Assembly (NCBI RefSeq): GCF_041224595.1
Contig: NZ_JBGFGN010000162.1
Span: 318,619-382,618 of the forward strand
DNA length: 64,000 nucleotides
Direction: 5' to 3'
DNA from: Donghicola sp041224595
Lineage (GTDB): Bacteria; Pseudomonadota; Alphaproteobacteria; Rhodobacterales; Rhodobacteraceae
The notes under the pieces are model-generated. The model searched no databases. It saw only the letters and a program-made list of their open reading frames with translations, and was not told the DNA's origin. This document shows positions 51,375 through 59,435 of this stretch, in pieces (position 1 is the first letter of the stretch; each line of letters starts with the position of its first letter). Made by a program: the position numbers and the translations under genes.

Positions 51375-52331
51375 ATGATGTCCATGAACCTTGCATGGAC
51401 CGCACCGTCAGCCATCCCCCCGGCCACTCACACGGTTCCCCTGCAGCAAAGCGCGGCATACCACAGAACTTGCGCAGCACTGGGTCATAAAACACTTTGC
51501 CTGACCCTCGGGGATGTCTCCGCACCTCTGGGTCAGGCACATGTTCTCTTCCGGCAGGTTCCGGTGATCGGCACGGTCGCATCCATCATCGGCGGTCCGA
51601 TCTGGTCGGAGCACCTATCGAGCATACAAAAGAAAACTGCCCTGACAGGATTAACAAGGCGCATCAAGGCACGCGCCATCCTCATGGCGGCAAACAGCGC
51701 CGACGACCCCATCGCACGGCGCGCCATCCCGATTATGACGCCAGCAACCTCTGCCATCTGGGATTTGCGGACGGACCTCCGCGCAGGGCTCTGCCAGAAG
51801 TGGCGCAACCGTCTTATCAAAGCAGAAGCATCCGGCCTGTCGATCCGCAACGAGAATCTTCCAACCGCGCCCGATCACTGGCTTCTGAAAGCCAACGCGG
51901 AACAAGCAAAGCTGAAACGCTTCCGCCCCTATCCGCCCGCCTTTGTCGCCACATGGGCGCGCACGCAGGGCAAGGGCTTTACACTGACTGCCCTCCACAA
52001 AGGCAACCCGATTGCCGCCCTCTTGATCCTGATCCACGGCGACAGCGCCACCTACCAGATTGCGTGGACCACAGCTGAGGGACGCAAGGTGCACGCGCAA
52101 AACCTTCTGCTGTTCTATGCCGCGCTGACCCTGCGCGACCAAGGGGTCACGCGTCTCGACCTTGGCATTCTGGACACCGACCGCGCCGCAGGTCTTGCCC
52201 GATTCAAACTCGGCACAGGGGCACAGGCCCACACCCAAGGGCCAACTACCCTCCTCGCCCCCTTCACGCGCCTCTTTGCCAAAAAGAAAAAGGGCAGACG
52301 CTCAACAGCGCCTGCCCCTCTTTCTTGGTAA
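51375..52331 (+). CDS. FemAB-like GNAT-fold acyltransferase
   Basis: The 318-residue protein resembles the FemAB/peptidoglycan-bridge and GNAT_Acetyltransf_6 group: an N-terminal half with QQSAAYHRTCAALG and ... VIGTVASIIGGPIWSE, then WDLRTDLRAGLCQKWRNRLIKAEASGL, and a C-terminal half with GKGFTLTALHKGNPIAALLILIHGDSATYQIAWTTAEG and LDLGILDTDRAAGLARFKLG. Such enzymes move acyl or aminoacyl groups onto cell-wall or envelope precursors. The substrate is unknown. Starts at 51375, 51378 and 51384 are all possible, none with a clear RBS. A perfect CtrA box lies just upstream. Confidence 0.75.
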   Translation: MMSMNLAWTAPSAIPPATHTVPLQQSAAYHRTCAALGHKTLCLTLGDVSAPLGQAHVLFRQVPVIGTVASIIGGPIWSEHLSSIQKKTALTGLTRRIKARAILMAANSADDPIARRAIPIMTPATSAIWDLRTDLRAGLCQKWRNRLIKAEASGLSIRNENLPTAPDHWLLKANAEQAKLKRFRPYPPAFVATWARTQGKGFTLTALHKGNPIAALLILIHGDSATYQIAWTTAEGRKVHAQNLLLFYAALTLRDQGVTRLDLGILDTDRAAGLARFKLGTGAQAHTQGPTTLLAPFTRLFAKKKKGRRSTAPAPLSW

Positions 52332-52341
52332 AAATACCCAA
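52292..52341. repeat. Dispersed 3'-flank element, copy f
   Basis: GGGCAG...CTGCCC (52292-52317), overlapping the end of the FemAB-like gene, is followed by TCTTTCTTGGTAAAAATACC, identical with copy d over 26 bases. Confidence 0.65.
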
Positions 52342-52373
52342 TCCGCCGCGATAGCGGCGCACAGAGTCAGCTC

Positions 52374-52928
52374 CTATTCGGTGACTTCAACCTTGGTCAT
52401 CACGTCAGGTTCGCCGACAACAGCGCCATTGCGACCCGCGCCGCGCTTGATCGCGTCAACCACGTCCATGCCCTCGGTCACTTCGCCCACGATGGTGTAG
52501 CCACCATTCAGATGGGGCGCAGGCGCGAACATGATAAAGAACTGCGAGTTTGCCGAGTTTGGGTTCTGAGACCGCGCCATGCCGACAACACCGCGCTCGA
52601 ACGATTTGTCCGAAAACTCGGCCTGCAGGTCCTCGCGGTCCGACCCGCCCATACCAGCGCGGCGGATGTCAAAGCCTTCGCCCATTTTGCCGAACTGCAC
52701 GTCACCCGTCTGCGCCATGAAGCCGTCGATCACGCGGTGGAACACCACGCCATCATAAGCCCCTTCGGCTGCCAGAGCGGTGATCTGCTCTACGTGCTGG
52801 GGGGCGACATCTTCGAACAGGTCCACGTGGACGGTGCCGTTGGCCTCGCCCGAAACCGTGATATCCAGACCGGTTGCCAGTGCGGGGCCTGCAACCAGTG
52901 CAAACCCCAGAGCCGACAGATTACGCAT
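52374..52928 (-). CDS. Periplasmic cyclophilin-type peptidyl-prolyl isomerase
   Basis: This 184-residue cyclophilin carries a Sec signal (MRNLSALGFALVAGPALA, cleavage about residue 18) and so folds proteins in the periplasm. The isomerase core is GVVFHRVIDGFMAQTGD, with the catalytic Arg in FHRV, then MARSQNPNSANSQFFIMFAPAPHLNGGYTIVGEV. It overlaps the cytosolic cyclophilin gene by 8 bases. Relative to larger cyclophilins it lacks the Trp associated with cyclosporin binding, as many bacterial ones do. Confidence 0.94.
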   Translation of the reverse strand: MRNLSALGFALVAGPALATGLDITVSGEANGTVHVDLFEDVAPQHVEQITALAAEGAYDGVVFHRVIDGFMAQTGDVQFGKMGEGFDIRRAGMGGSDREDLQAEFSDKSFERGVVGMARSQNPNSANSQFFIMFAPAPHLNGGYTIVGEVTEGMDVVDAIKRGAGRNGAVVGEPDVMTKVEVTE

Positions 52929-53427
52929 CTGCGGCCACCTTGACGCTGATCATGCGGTCAGGGTTCGCAGGGGGCTCGCCGCGCGCGATCTTGTCCACGA
53001 ACTCCATGCCGGAAACCACACGGCCATAAACGGTGTACTGACCGTTCAGGAAGTGGTTGTCCTTGAAGTTGATAAAGAACTGGCTGTTCGCCGAGTTCGG
53101 GTTCATCGAACGCGCCGCACCCAGAGTGCCACGGTCATGGGGCAGCTTGCTGAATTCTGCGGGCAGATCGGGCTTGTCCGACCCACCGGTGCCTGCGCGG
53201 CCAGGGTTGTAGTCCTTTTCCATGTTCGCGTGCTGCACGTCGCCAGTCTGCGCCATGAAGCCGTCGATCACACGGTGGAACGCGACATTGTCATACGCGC
53301 CTTCGCGGGCCAGTTCTTTCATGCGTTCTGCATGCTTGGGCGCGACGTCGGCCAGCAGTTCGATGGTCACGGTGCCGTCCTTCAGTTCGATCAGGATGGT
53401 GTTTTCAGGATCTTTGATCTCGGCCAT
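52921..53427 (-). CDS. Cytosolic cyclophilin-type peptidyl-prolyl isomerase
   Basis: The 168-residue protein starts at MAEIKDPENTILIELKDG after GAGAGGACC, with no signal peptide. It keeps NVAFHRVIDGFMAQTGDVQ and GAARSMNPNSANSQFFINFKDNHFLNGQYTVYGRV. It is upstream of the exported paralogue and overlaps it by 8 bases, so a cytosolic and a periplasmic isomerase are produced together. The pair looks like a tandem duplication with a later-gained signal peptide. Confidence 0.94.
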   Translation of the reverse strand: MAEIKDPENTILIELKDGTVTIELLADVAPKHAERMKELAREGAYDNVAFHRVIDGFMAQTGDVQHANMEKDYNPGRAGTGGSDKPDLPAEFSKLPHDRGTLGAARSMNPNSANSQFFINFKDNHFLNGQYTVYGRVVSGMEFVDKIARGEPPANPDRMISVKVAADA

Positions 53428-53557
53428 AACTGGTCCTCTCATTGGTATTTGCGCACAGACTTAAGCCTTGGACGCAGGATTGCCAAGCTAAGCCGTTGAC
53501 CTGAGCGTCCCGACACGCGAAGAAACGCGCAGGTTATATTTAGGAGGAGCCACGATT

Positions 53558-54733
53558 ATGGCCTGGAAAACCCTCGACCAGATGGACCTGAACGGCAAAC
53601 GCGTTCTGACCCGTGTAGATATCAACGTCCCGATGAAAGACGGGGTCGTCACCGACGCCACCCGTATCGAACGCATCAAGCCCACCATCGACTCGATCTT
53701 TGCGGCTGGCGGCACCCCTGTCTTGTTGGCGCACTTCGGTCGCCCCAAGGGTCAGGTTGTGCCGGAAATGTCCCTGAGCCACGTCGCCCCCAAGGTCGAA
53801 GAGGTTCTGGGCCGCAAGGTGACCTTCATCGAGAAGCCTGATTCCGCTCAGTTGGATGCCGCTGACGCAGGCAGCATCATCCTGATTGAAAACACCCGTT
53901 TCGCTGCTGGCGAAGAAAAGAACGACCCAGAGATGGCCAAGTTCCTTGCAACTCTGGGTGACGTGTACTGCAACGATGCGTTTTCTGCGGCCCACCGTGC
54001 CCATGCCTCGACCGAGGGTGTGGCCCATCTGCTGCCCTCTTGCGCGGGCCGCAACATGGAAGCCGAACTGACCGCACTCGAGTCCGCTCTGGGACAGCCC
54101 GAGCGCCCTGTTGTTGCAGTCGTCGGTGGGGCCAAGGTGTCGACCAAGCTTGAGCTGCTGTCGAACCTGATCGAGAAGGTCGATTATCTGGTGATCGGTG
54201 GCGGCATGGCCAACACCTTCCTTGCCGCACAGGGCATCAACGTTGGCAAATCGCTCTGCGAACATGACCTGACCGGCACCGCCAAAGAGATCATGGACAA
54301 AGCCAGCGGCGCAGGCTGCGAGATCGTCCTGCCAGAAGATGTTGTTGTGGCTTGGGAATTCGCGGCGAACGCCAAGAACGATACCGTGGCCAACACCGCC
54401 TGCCCCGAGGATGCGATGATCCTGGATGCGGGCCTTGCCGCGGTTCAGAAGATCGTGTCGGTGTTCGAGCAGTCGAAAACCCTAATCTGGAACGGTCCCC
54501 TTGGTGCCTTCGAGATTGAGCCCTTTGATACTGCGACCAACGCTGCGGCCAAAGCGGCCGCCGAGCTGACCAAACAGGGCAAGCTGGTGTCGATCGCAGG
54601 TGGCGGCGATACCGTTTCGGCACTGAATCAGGCCGGTGCAGCTGACAACTTCACCTACATCTCCACCGCTGGCGGCGCGTTTTTGGAGTGGATGGAAGGC
54701 AAAACCCTGCCGGGCGTCGCCGCGCTCGGCTAG
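53558..54733 (+). CDS. pgk: Phosphoglycerate kinase
   Basis: PGK makes ATP from 1,3-bisphosphoglycerate in lower glycolysis and works in reverse in gluconeogenesis. The 391-residue protein has VLTRVDINVPMKDG (substrate-binding RxDxN), the ILIENTRF block, VAVVGGAKVSTKLELL, the ATP loop region NGPLGAFEIEPFD, and GGGDTVSALNQAG. AGGAGG lies 11 bases before the ATG. With eno and pdhABC in the window it forms the route from sugar to acetyl-CoA, although it is not in one operon with them. Confidence 0.97.
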   Translation: MAWKTLDQMDLNGKRVLTRVDINVPMKDGVVTDATRIERIKPTIDSIFAAGGTPVLLAHFGRPKGQVVPEMSLSHVAPKVEEVLGRKVTFIEKPDSAQLDAADAGSIILIENTRFAAGEEKNDPEMAKFLATLGDVYCNDAFSAAHRAHASTEGVAHLLPSCAGRNMEAELTALESALGQPERPVVAVVGGAKVSTKLELLSNLIEKVDYLVIGGGMANTFLAAQGINVGKSLCEHDLTGTAKEIMDKASGAGCEIVLPEDVVVAWEFAANAKNDTVANTACPEDAMILDAGLAAVQKIVSVFEQSKTLIWNGPLGAFEIEPFDTATNAAAKAAAELTKQGKLVSIAGGGDTVSALNQAGAADNFTYISTAGGAFLEWMEGKTLPGVAALG

Positions 54734-54751
54734 GGCACCCCACAAAACTGA

Positions 54752-54775
54752 GGGGGTGGGCCATACCTACCCCCC
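54752..54775 (+). terminator. Terminator of pgk
   Basis: GGGGGTGGG and CCTACCCCC form a stem with one mismatch. The following run is AAATTT rather than T-rich, so it is moderately convincing. Confidence 0.5.
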
Positions 54776-54866
54776 AAATTTGGGGTATTCCCTGATTTGT
54801 ATCGTTGTGGCAATATCTTATCCACAGGCTTACGCAACGACAGAGCGGATAACCGCCAGAGGCAGC

Positions 54867-55163
54867 ATGGCAGAGCAACGTCCCGGTCTCGGGTTCTTGA
54901 TATACTTTACTGCGGCCTTTACGTTAGGTCTCTACTTTACATTCGCTGCGGTTCAGGGTGATTACGGTGTATTCCGTCGCGCTGAAATCGAGGCGGAGAC
55001 CCAGGCGCTGCGCGCCGAACTTGCGTCACTGCAAGCAGAGGTCGACAGGATGGAGAATTTGACCCGTCGTCTGTCTGACCGCTATCTGGATCTGGATCTG
55101 CTGGATGAGCAGGCCCGCGAGGTCCTTGGAATGGTTCGATCCAACGAGATCATCATTCAATAA
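54867..55163 (+). CDS. ftsB: FtsB/DivIC-like septum protein
   Basis: FtsB is a bitopic divisome protein that with FtsL and FtsQ signals septal peptidoglycan synthesis. The 98-residue product has a short cytosolic lead, one transmembrane helix (LGFLIYFTAAFTLGLYFTFA, about residues 8-27) and a periplasmic coiled coil (EIEAETQALRAELASLQAEVDRMENL). The start at MAEQRPG follows AGAGG. It lies between pgk/eno-type genes and pdh, as in many alphaproteobacteria where it sits by eno or pdhA. It has its own terminator. Confidence 0.88.
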   Translation: MAEQRPGLGFLIYFTAAFTLGLYFTFAAVQGDYGVFRRAEIEAETQALRAELASLQAEVDRMENLTRRLSDRYLDLDLLDEQAREVLGMVRSNEIIIQ

Positions 55164-55191
55164 AGTTTCTTGTCACCACTCACACGACAAG

Positions 55192-55219
55192 GCCGCTCCC
55201 TTCGGGGGGCGGTTTTTTG
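55192..55219 (+). terminator. Terminator of ftsB
   Basis: GCCGCTCCC and GGGGGCGGT pair around a TTCG tetraloop, followed by six T. Confidence 0.88.
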
Positions 55220-55232
55220 TATACAATACTTA

Positions 55233-55251
55233 CAGATTACTCCGATCTGTA
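55233..55251 (+). promoter_or_regulatory. Inverted repeat upstream of pdhA
   Basis: ACAGAT-N7-ATCTGT is a perfect inverted repeat, flanked on both sides by GTATAC. It may be an operator; no known motif is matched. Confidence 0.35.
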
Positions 55252-55351
55252 TACTAAGCCCCCTTCAGATTTTGCAAAGCCGTTGCGATGCGCTCCCGTT
55301 TTTCGGGTGTGCAAGATTTTCTCTCGCATCATGGAAACAGATAGGATATAG

Positions 55352-55371
55352 ATAGTTCAACGTTAAACTAT
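55352..55371 (+). promoter_or_regulatory. Near-perfect 20-base palindrome before pdhA
   Basis: ATAGTTCAACGTTAAACTAT is self-complementary except at one symmetric pair and ends 27 bases before the pdhA start, just ahead of the RBS GGGAGGGG. It is a good candidate operator for the pdh operon. Confidence 0.5.
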
Positions 55372-55398
55372 TTGCTTGAAAATGGGAGGGGACGGATT

Positions 55399-56421
55399 AT
55401 GGCCACTCGGAAAAGTCCAGCAAAACCGAATGTATCGGCGGAAGAGCTGCTCGAATACTATCGTGAAATGCTGTTGATCCGCCGGTTCGAAGAAAAGGCA
55501 GGCCAGCTTTATGGCATGGGCCTGATCGGCGGGTTTTGCCACCTGTATATTGGTCAGGAAGCTGTTGTTGTCGGCCTTGAGGCGGCAGCAAGCGAAGGTG
55601 ACAAGCGCGTCACATCCTACCGCGACCACGGCCACATGCTGGCCTGCGGCATGGACCCTAAGGGCGTCATGGCCGAACTAACTGGCCGCGAAGGCGGCTA
55701 TTCGCGCGGCAAAGGCGGCTCGATGCACATGTTCTCGAAAGAGAAGCACTTCTACGGTGGCCACGGCATCGTGGGTGCGCAGGTGCCGATCGGTGCCGGT
55801 CTGGCGTTTGCCGACAAATACCTTGGAAATGACCGCGTGACCTTTGCCTACTTTGGCGACGGCGCAGCGAACCAAGGTCAGGTCTACGAGACCTATAACA
55901 TGGCGCAGCTCTGGGAACTGCCGGTCATCTTCGTGATCGAGAACAACCAGTACGCCATGGGCACCTCGGTCGCACGTTCGACCAAATCCCCTGCCCTGTG
56001 GAAACGTGGCGAAGCCTACGGTATCGCAGGTCAAGAAGTGGACGGCATGGACGTTCTGGCGGTCAAAGAAGCGGGCGAGAAAGCTGTCGCACACTGCCGC
56101 GCAGGCAAAGGCCCCTACATTCTGGAAGTGAAAACATACCGTTACCGCGGTCACTCCATGTCGGACCCTGCGAAATACCGCACCCGCGAAGAAGTGCAGA
56201 AGATGCGCGAAGAGCGTGACGCAATCGAACACGTGCGCGATCTGCTGCTGTCCGGCGGCCACGCGTCCGAAGATGACCTGAAAGCCATCGACAAAGAGAT
56301 CAAGTCTGTTGTCAACGAAAGCGCCGAGTTCGCCAAGGAAAGCCCCGAGCCCGCGCTCGACGAACTCTACACCGACATCTACGCCGCGGAATTGCCCGCA
56401 GGCCAAGAAGCAGACGCCTAA
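55399..56421 (+). CDS. pdhA: Pyruvate dehydrogenase E1 component, alpha subunit
   Basis: PdhA with PdhB forms the thiamine-diphosphate E1 that decarboxylates pyruvate. The 340-residue protein has RRFEEKAGQLYGMGLIGGFCHLYIGQEA, the GDG...N thiamine motif (YFGDGAANQGQVYETYNMA) and YRYRGHSMSDP, which includes the loop bearing the regulated serine in other organisms. The start at MATRKSPAK follows GGGAGGGG. It is the first gene of pdhA-pdhB-pdhC. Confidence 0.97.
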   Translation: MATRKSPAKPNVSAEELLEYYREMLLIRRFEEKAGQLYGMGLIGGFCHLYIGQEAVVVGLEAAASEGDKRVTSYRDHGHMLACGMDPKGVMAELTGREGGYSRGKGGSMHMFSKEKHFYGGHGIVGAQVPIGAGLAFADKYLGNDRVTFAYFGDGAANQGQVYETYNMAQLWELPVIFVIENNQYAMGTSVARSTKSPALWKRGEAYGIAGQEVDGMDVLAVKEAGEKAVAHCRAGKGPYILEVKTYRYRGHSMSDPAKYRTREEVQKMREERDAIEHVRDLLLSGGHASEDDLKAIDKEIKSVVNESAEFAKESPEPALDELYTDIYAAELPAGQEADA

Positions 56422-56439
56422 GGGAGAGGACATAGGATT

Positions 56440-57810
56440 ATGGCAACCGAAGTTTTGATGCCCGCCCTTTCGCCCACGATGGAAGAGGGCACACTGGCCA
56501 AGTGGCTGGTCAAAGAAGGCGATACTGTAAACTCTGGCGATATCCTCGCCGAGATTGAAACCGACAAAGCGACCATGGAATTCGAAGCTGTTGATGAAGG
56601 CATCATCGGCAAGATCCTGATCGCCGAAGGCACCGAAGGCGTAAAGGTGAACACCCCCATCGCCGTGCTGGTCGAAGAAGGCGAAAGCGCTGACGATGTG
56701 GCGACCTCTTCTGCCCCTGCAGAAGACGCTGCGCCTGCTGCCGAAGCCGCCCCCAGCGCGCCCGCCGCGCCCAAGGGTCCGGTCGAGGTCGTTGTCCCCG
56801 AAGAGCAGGACATCCCCGAAGGCACCGAATTCAAATCCATGACCGTCCGCGAAGCGCTGAACAGCGCCATCGCCGAAGAACTGCGCCGCGACGAAGGCGT
56901 GTTCATCATGGGTGAAGAAGTCGCCGAGTATCAGGGTGCCTACAAAATCACCCAAGGCCTGCTGGACGAATTCGGCGCCAAGCGCGTGATCGACACCCCC
57001 ATCACCGAGCACGGCTTTGCCGGTGTGGCTGTGGGTGCCGCGTTCGGTGGTCTGAAGCCCATCGTCGAGTTCATGACCTTTAACTTCGCGATGCAGGCGA
57101 TCGACCAAATCATCAACTCTGCTGCGAAAACCCTGTACATGTCGGGCGGCCAGATGGGCGCACCGATGGTGTTCCGTGGTCCGAACGGCGCCGCCGCCCG
57201 CGTTGGCGCGCAGCACAGCCAGGACTATGCAGCTTGGTACGCGCAGATCCCCGGCCTGAAAGTTGTGATGCCCTACTCGGCAGCGGACTACAAAGGTCTG
57301 TTCAAGACTGCCGTGCGCGATCCGAACCCGGTCATCTTCCTCGAGAACGAGATCCTGTATGGCAAATCGTTCGATGTGCCCGTTCTGGACGACTATACCG
57401 TGCCCTTTGGCAAAGCCAAAATCTGGCGCGAAGGTACCGATGTGACCATCGTCTCGTTCGGCATCGGCATGACCTACGCCCTAGAAGCGGCTGACAAGCT
57501 GGCCGAAGAAGGCATCAGCGCCGAAGTCATCGACCTGCGCACCCTGCGTCCGCTGGACAAAGACACCGTGATCAAGTCGGTCATGAAGACCAACCGCTGC
57601 GTCACCGTCGAAGAAGGCTTCCCTGTCTGCTCGATCGGCAACCACATCAGCTCGATCCTGATGCAGGAAGCGTTCGACTATCTGGACGCACCGGTCATCA
57701 ACTGCACCGGCAAGGACGTTCCGATGCCCTACGCCGCGAACCTTGAAAAGCTGGCTTTGGTCACCACCGACGAGGTGATCGACGCTGTCAAACAAGTCAC
57801 CTACCGCTAA
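56440..57810 (+). CDS. pdhB: Pyruvate dehydrogenase E1 beta with N-terminal lipoyl domain
   Basis: The 456-residue protein begins with a complete lipoyl domain (1-78, lipoyl lysine 43 in EIETDKATME), then an Ala/Pro linker, then transketolase-like E1 beta (about 130-456: TVREALNSAIAEELRR, FGAKRVIDTPITEHGFAGVAVG). An E1 beta with its own lipoyl domain is typical of alphaproteobacteria. The lipoyl domain is close to identical with that of PdhC next door. Confidence 0.97.
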   Translation: MATEVLMPALSPTMEEGTLAKWLVKEGDTVNSGDILAEIETDKATMEFEAVDEGIIGKILIAEGTEGVKVNTPIAVLVEEGESADDVATSSAPAEDAAPAAEAAPSAPAAPKGPVEVVVPEEQDIPEGTEFKSMTVREALNSAIAEELRRDEGVFIMGEEVAEYQGAYKITQGLLDEFGAKRVIDTPITEHGFAGVAVGAAFGGLKPIVEFMTFNFAMQAIDQIINSAAKTLYMSGGQMGAPMVFRGPNGAAARVGAQHSQDYAAWYAQIPGLKVVMPYSAADYKGLFKTAVRDPNPVIFLENEILYGKSFDVPVLDDYTVPFGKAKIWREGTDVTIVSFGIGMTYALEAADKLAEEGISAEVIDLRTLRPLDKDTVIKSVMKTNRCVTVEEGFPVCSIGNHISSILMQEAFDYLDAPVINCTGKDVPMPYAANLEKLALVTTDEVIDAVKQVTYR

Positions 57811-57822
57811 GGAGATCGCAGA

Positions 57823-59133
57823 ATGCCTACCGAAATCCTGATGCCCGCCCTGTCTCCGACCATGGAAGAGGGCACGCTGGCCAAATGGCTGGTCAAAGAG
57901 GGTGACACCGTGAACTCGGGCGACCTGCTGGCCGAGATCGAAACCGACAAAGCCACGATGGAATTCGAAGCCGTGGACGAAGGTGTTGTTGGCAAGATCC
58001 TGATCGCCGAGGGCACCGAAGGCGTGAAGGTCAACAGCCCCATCGCGGTTCTGCTGGCCGAAGGCGAAAGCGCGGACGATATCGGAGCGGCCCCTGCGGC
58101 GGCTCCGGCAGAAGCGCCCAAAGCCGAAGAGACCAAAGCCGCGGCGGCAACGCCTTCGGCTGCGGCCCCTGCCCCTGCGGCGGCAACCACCGACAGCGGT
58201 GACCGCATCTTCTCGTCTCCCTTGGCGCGCCGCATCGCTGCGGACAAGGGTCTGGACCTGAAGTCGATCAAAGGCTCGGGCCCCCGTGGCCGTATCATCA
58301 AAGCCGACGTCGAAAGCGCGACCGCAGCGCCCAAGGCCGAAGCCGCCGCGCCTGCAGCGGCAGCCCCTGCCGCTGCGCCCGCAGCTGCCGCCGCGCCTGC
58401 AGGTCCGTCGACCGACGCTGTCCTCAAAATGTACGAGGGCCGCGAGTTCGAAGAGAAGAAGCTCGACGGTATGCGCAAGACCATTGCGGGCCGCCTGACC
58501 GAAGCCAAGCAGACCATCCCGCACTTCTACCTGCGCCGCGACATCAAGCTGGACGCGCTGCTGAAGTTCCGCAGCCAGCTGAACAAGCAGCTCGAAGGGC
58601 GCGGTGTGAAGCTGTCGGTCAACGACTTCATCATCAAAGCTTCGGCTCTGGCGCTGCAAGCCGTTCCCACCGCAAACGCGGTTTGGGCCGGTGATCGCGT
58701 GCTGGAACTGAAGCCTTCGGACGTGGCCGTTGCGGTTGCGATCGACGGTGGTCTCTTCACGCCCGTGCTGAAAGACGCCGAGATGAAGTCCCTGTCCGCT
58801 CTGTCGGCAGAGATGAAGGATCTGGCGAAACGTGCCCGTGACCGCAAACTTGCGCCCCACGAGTACCAAGGCGGCAGCTTTGCCATCTCGAACCTCGGCA
58901 TGTTCGGCATCGACAACTTCGACGCTGTGATCAACCCGCCCCACGGTGCGATCCTTGCGGTTGGTGCTGGCGTGAAAAAGCCGGTGGTGAACGCAGACGG
59001 CGAAATCGAAGTGGCGACCGTCATGTCCGTCACCCTGAGCGTTGATCACCGTGTGATTGACGGCGCACTAGGAGCCGAGCTGCTGCAGGCGATCGCAGAG
59101 AACCTCGAGAACCCGATGATGATGCTGGCGTAA
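57823..59133 (+). CDS. pdhC: Dihydrolipoyl acetyltransferase (PDH E2)
   Basis: E2 forms the core of the PDH complex and transfers acetyl groups to CoA. The 436-residue protein has one lipoyl domain (1-80, Lys43), an Ala/Pro-rich linker, a peripheral-subunit-binding domain (SSPLARRIAADKGLDLKSIKGSGPRGRI, about 126-155), a second linker and the catalytic domain ending in SVDHRVIDGALGAELL with the active-site His. An E3 (lpd) gene does not follow in this window. Confidence 0.97.
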   Translation: MPTEILMPALSPTMEEGTLAKWLVKEGDTVNSGDLLAEIETDKATMEFEAVDEGVVGKILIAEGTEGVKVNSPIAVLLAEGESADDIGAAPAAAPAEAPKAEETKAAAATPSAAAPAPAAATTDSGDRIFSSPLARRIAADKGLDLKSIKGSGPRGRIIKADVESATAAPKAEAAAPAAAAPAAAPAAAAAPAGPSTDAVLKMYEGREFEEKKLDGMRKTIAGRLTEAKQTIPHFYLRRDIKLDALLKFRSQLNKQLEGRGVKLSVNDFIIKASALALQAVPTANAVWAGDRVLELKPSDVAVAVAIDGGLFTPVLKDAEMKSLSALSAEMKDLAKRARDRKLAPHEYQGGSFAISNLGMFGIDNFDAVINPPHGAILAVGAGVKKPVVNADGEIEVATVMSVTLSVDHRVIDGALGAELLQAIAENLENPMMMLA

Positions 59134-59148
59134 GATAGACAGCCATAC

Positions 59149-59167
59149 ATTCGAAAGATATTCGAAT
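59149..59167 (+). promoter_or_regulatory. Inverted repeat just after pdhC
   Basis: ATTCGAA-N5-TTCGAAT is a perfect inverted repeat 16 bases past the stop codon. It may stabilise the mRNA 3' end. Confidence 0.4.
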
Positions 59168-59248
59168 ACCCGAATGGGCAGTTTGATCTTTCTGCGACAA
59201 AAGTATTAGGGTCGTTTGCAAGAAAGCCGCTCACTTTCATGGAACCGA

Positions 59249-59280
59249 GGGCGAAACGGACATATCCGTTTCGCCCTTTC
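59249..59280 (+). terminator. Terminator of pdhABC
   Basis: A perfect 12 bp stem (GGGCGAAACGGA/TCCGTTTCGCCC) with loop CATA is followed by TTTCCC. About 115 bases separate it from the pdhC stop. Confidence 0.85.
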
Positions 59281-59378
59281 CCTATTTAAAACCCTGATAA
59301 ATATACATTTTTGAATTGGGTTTCTTAGCGTGGATTTTTGCAGGCATGTAAGACTGGCTACCCACTACGCATAGGGAC

Positions 59379-59412
59379 AAAAAGAAACGGGACTGCGTTT
59401 CTGCAATCCCGC
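59379..59412 (-). terminator. Terminator of cysE
   Basis: On the minus strand CGGGATTGC and GCAGTCCCG pair (one mismatch) around AGAAAC, followed by TTTCTTTTTG. Confidence 0.7.
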
Positions 59413-59435
59413 AATCAACATTAATATCGAACGGA

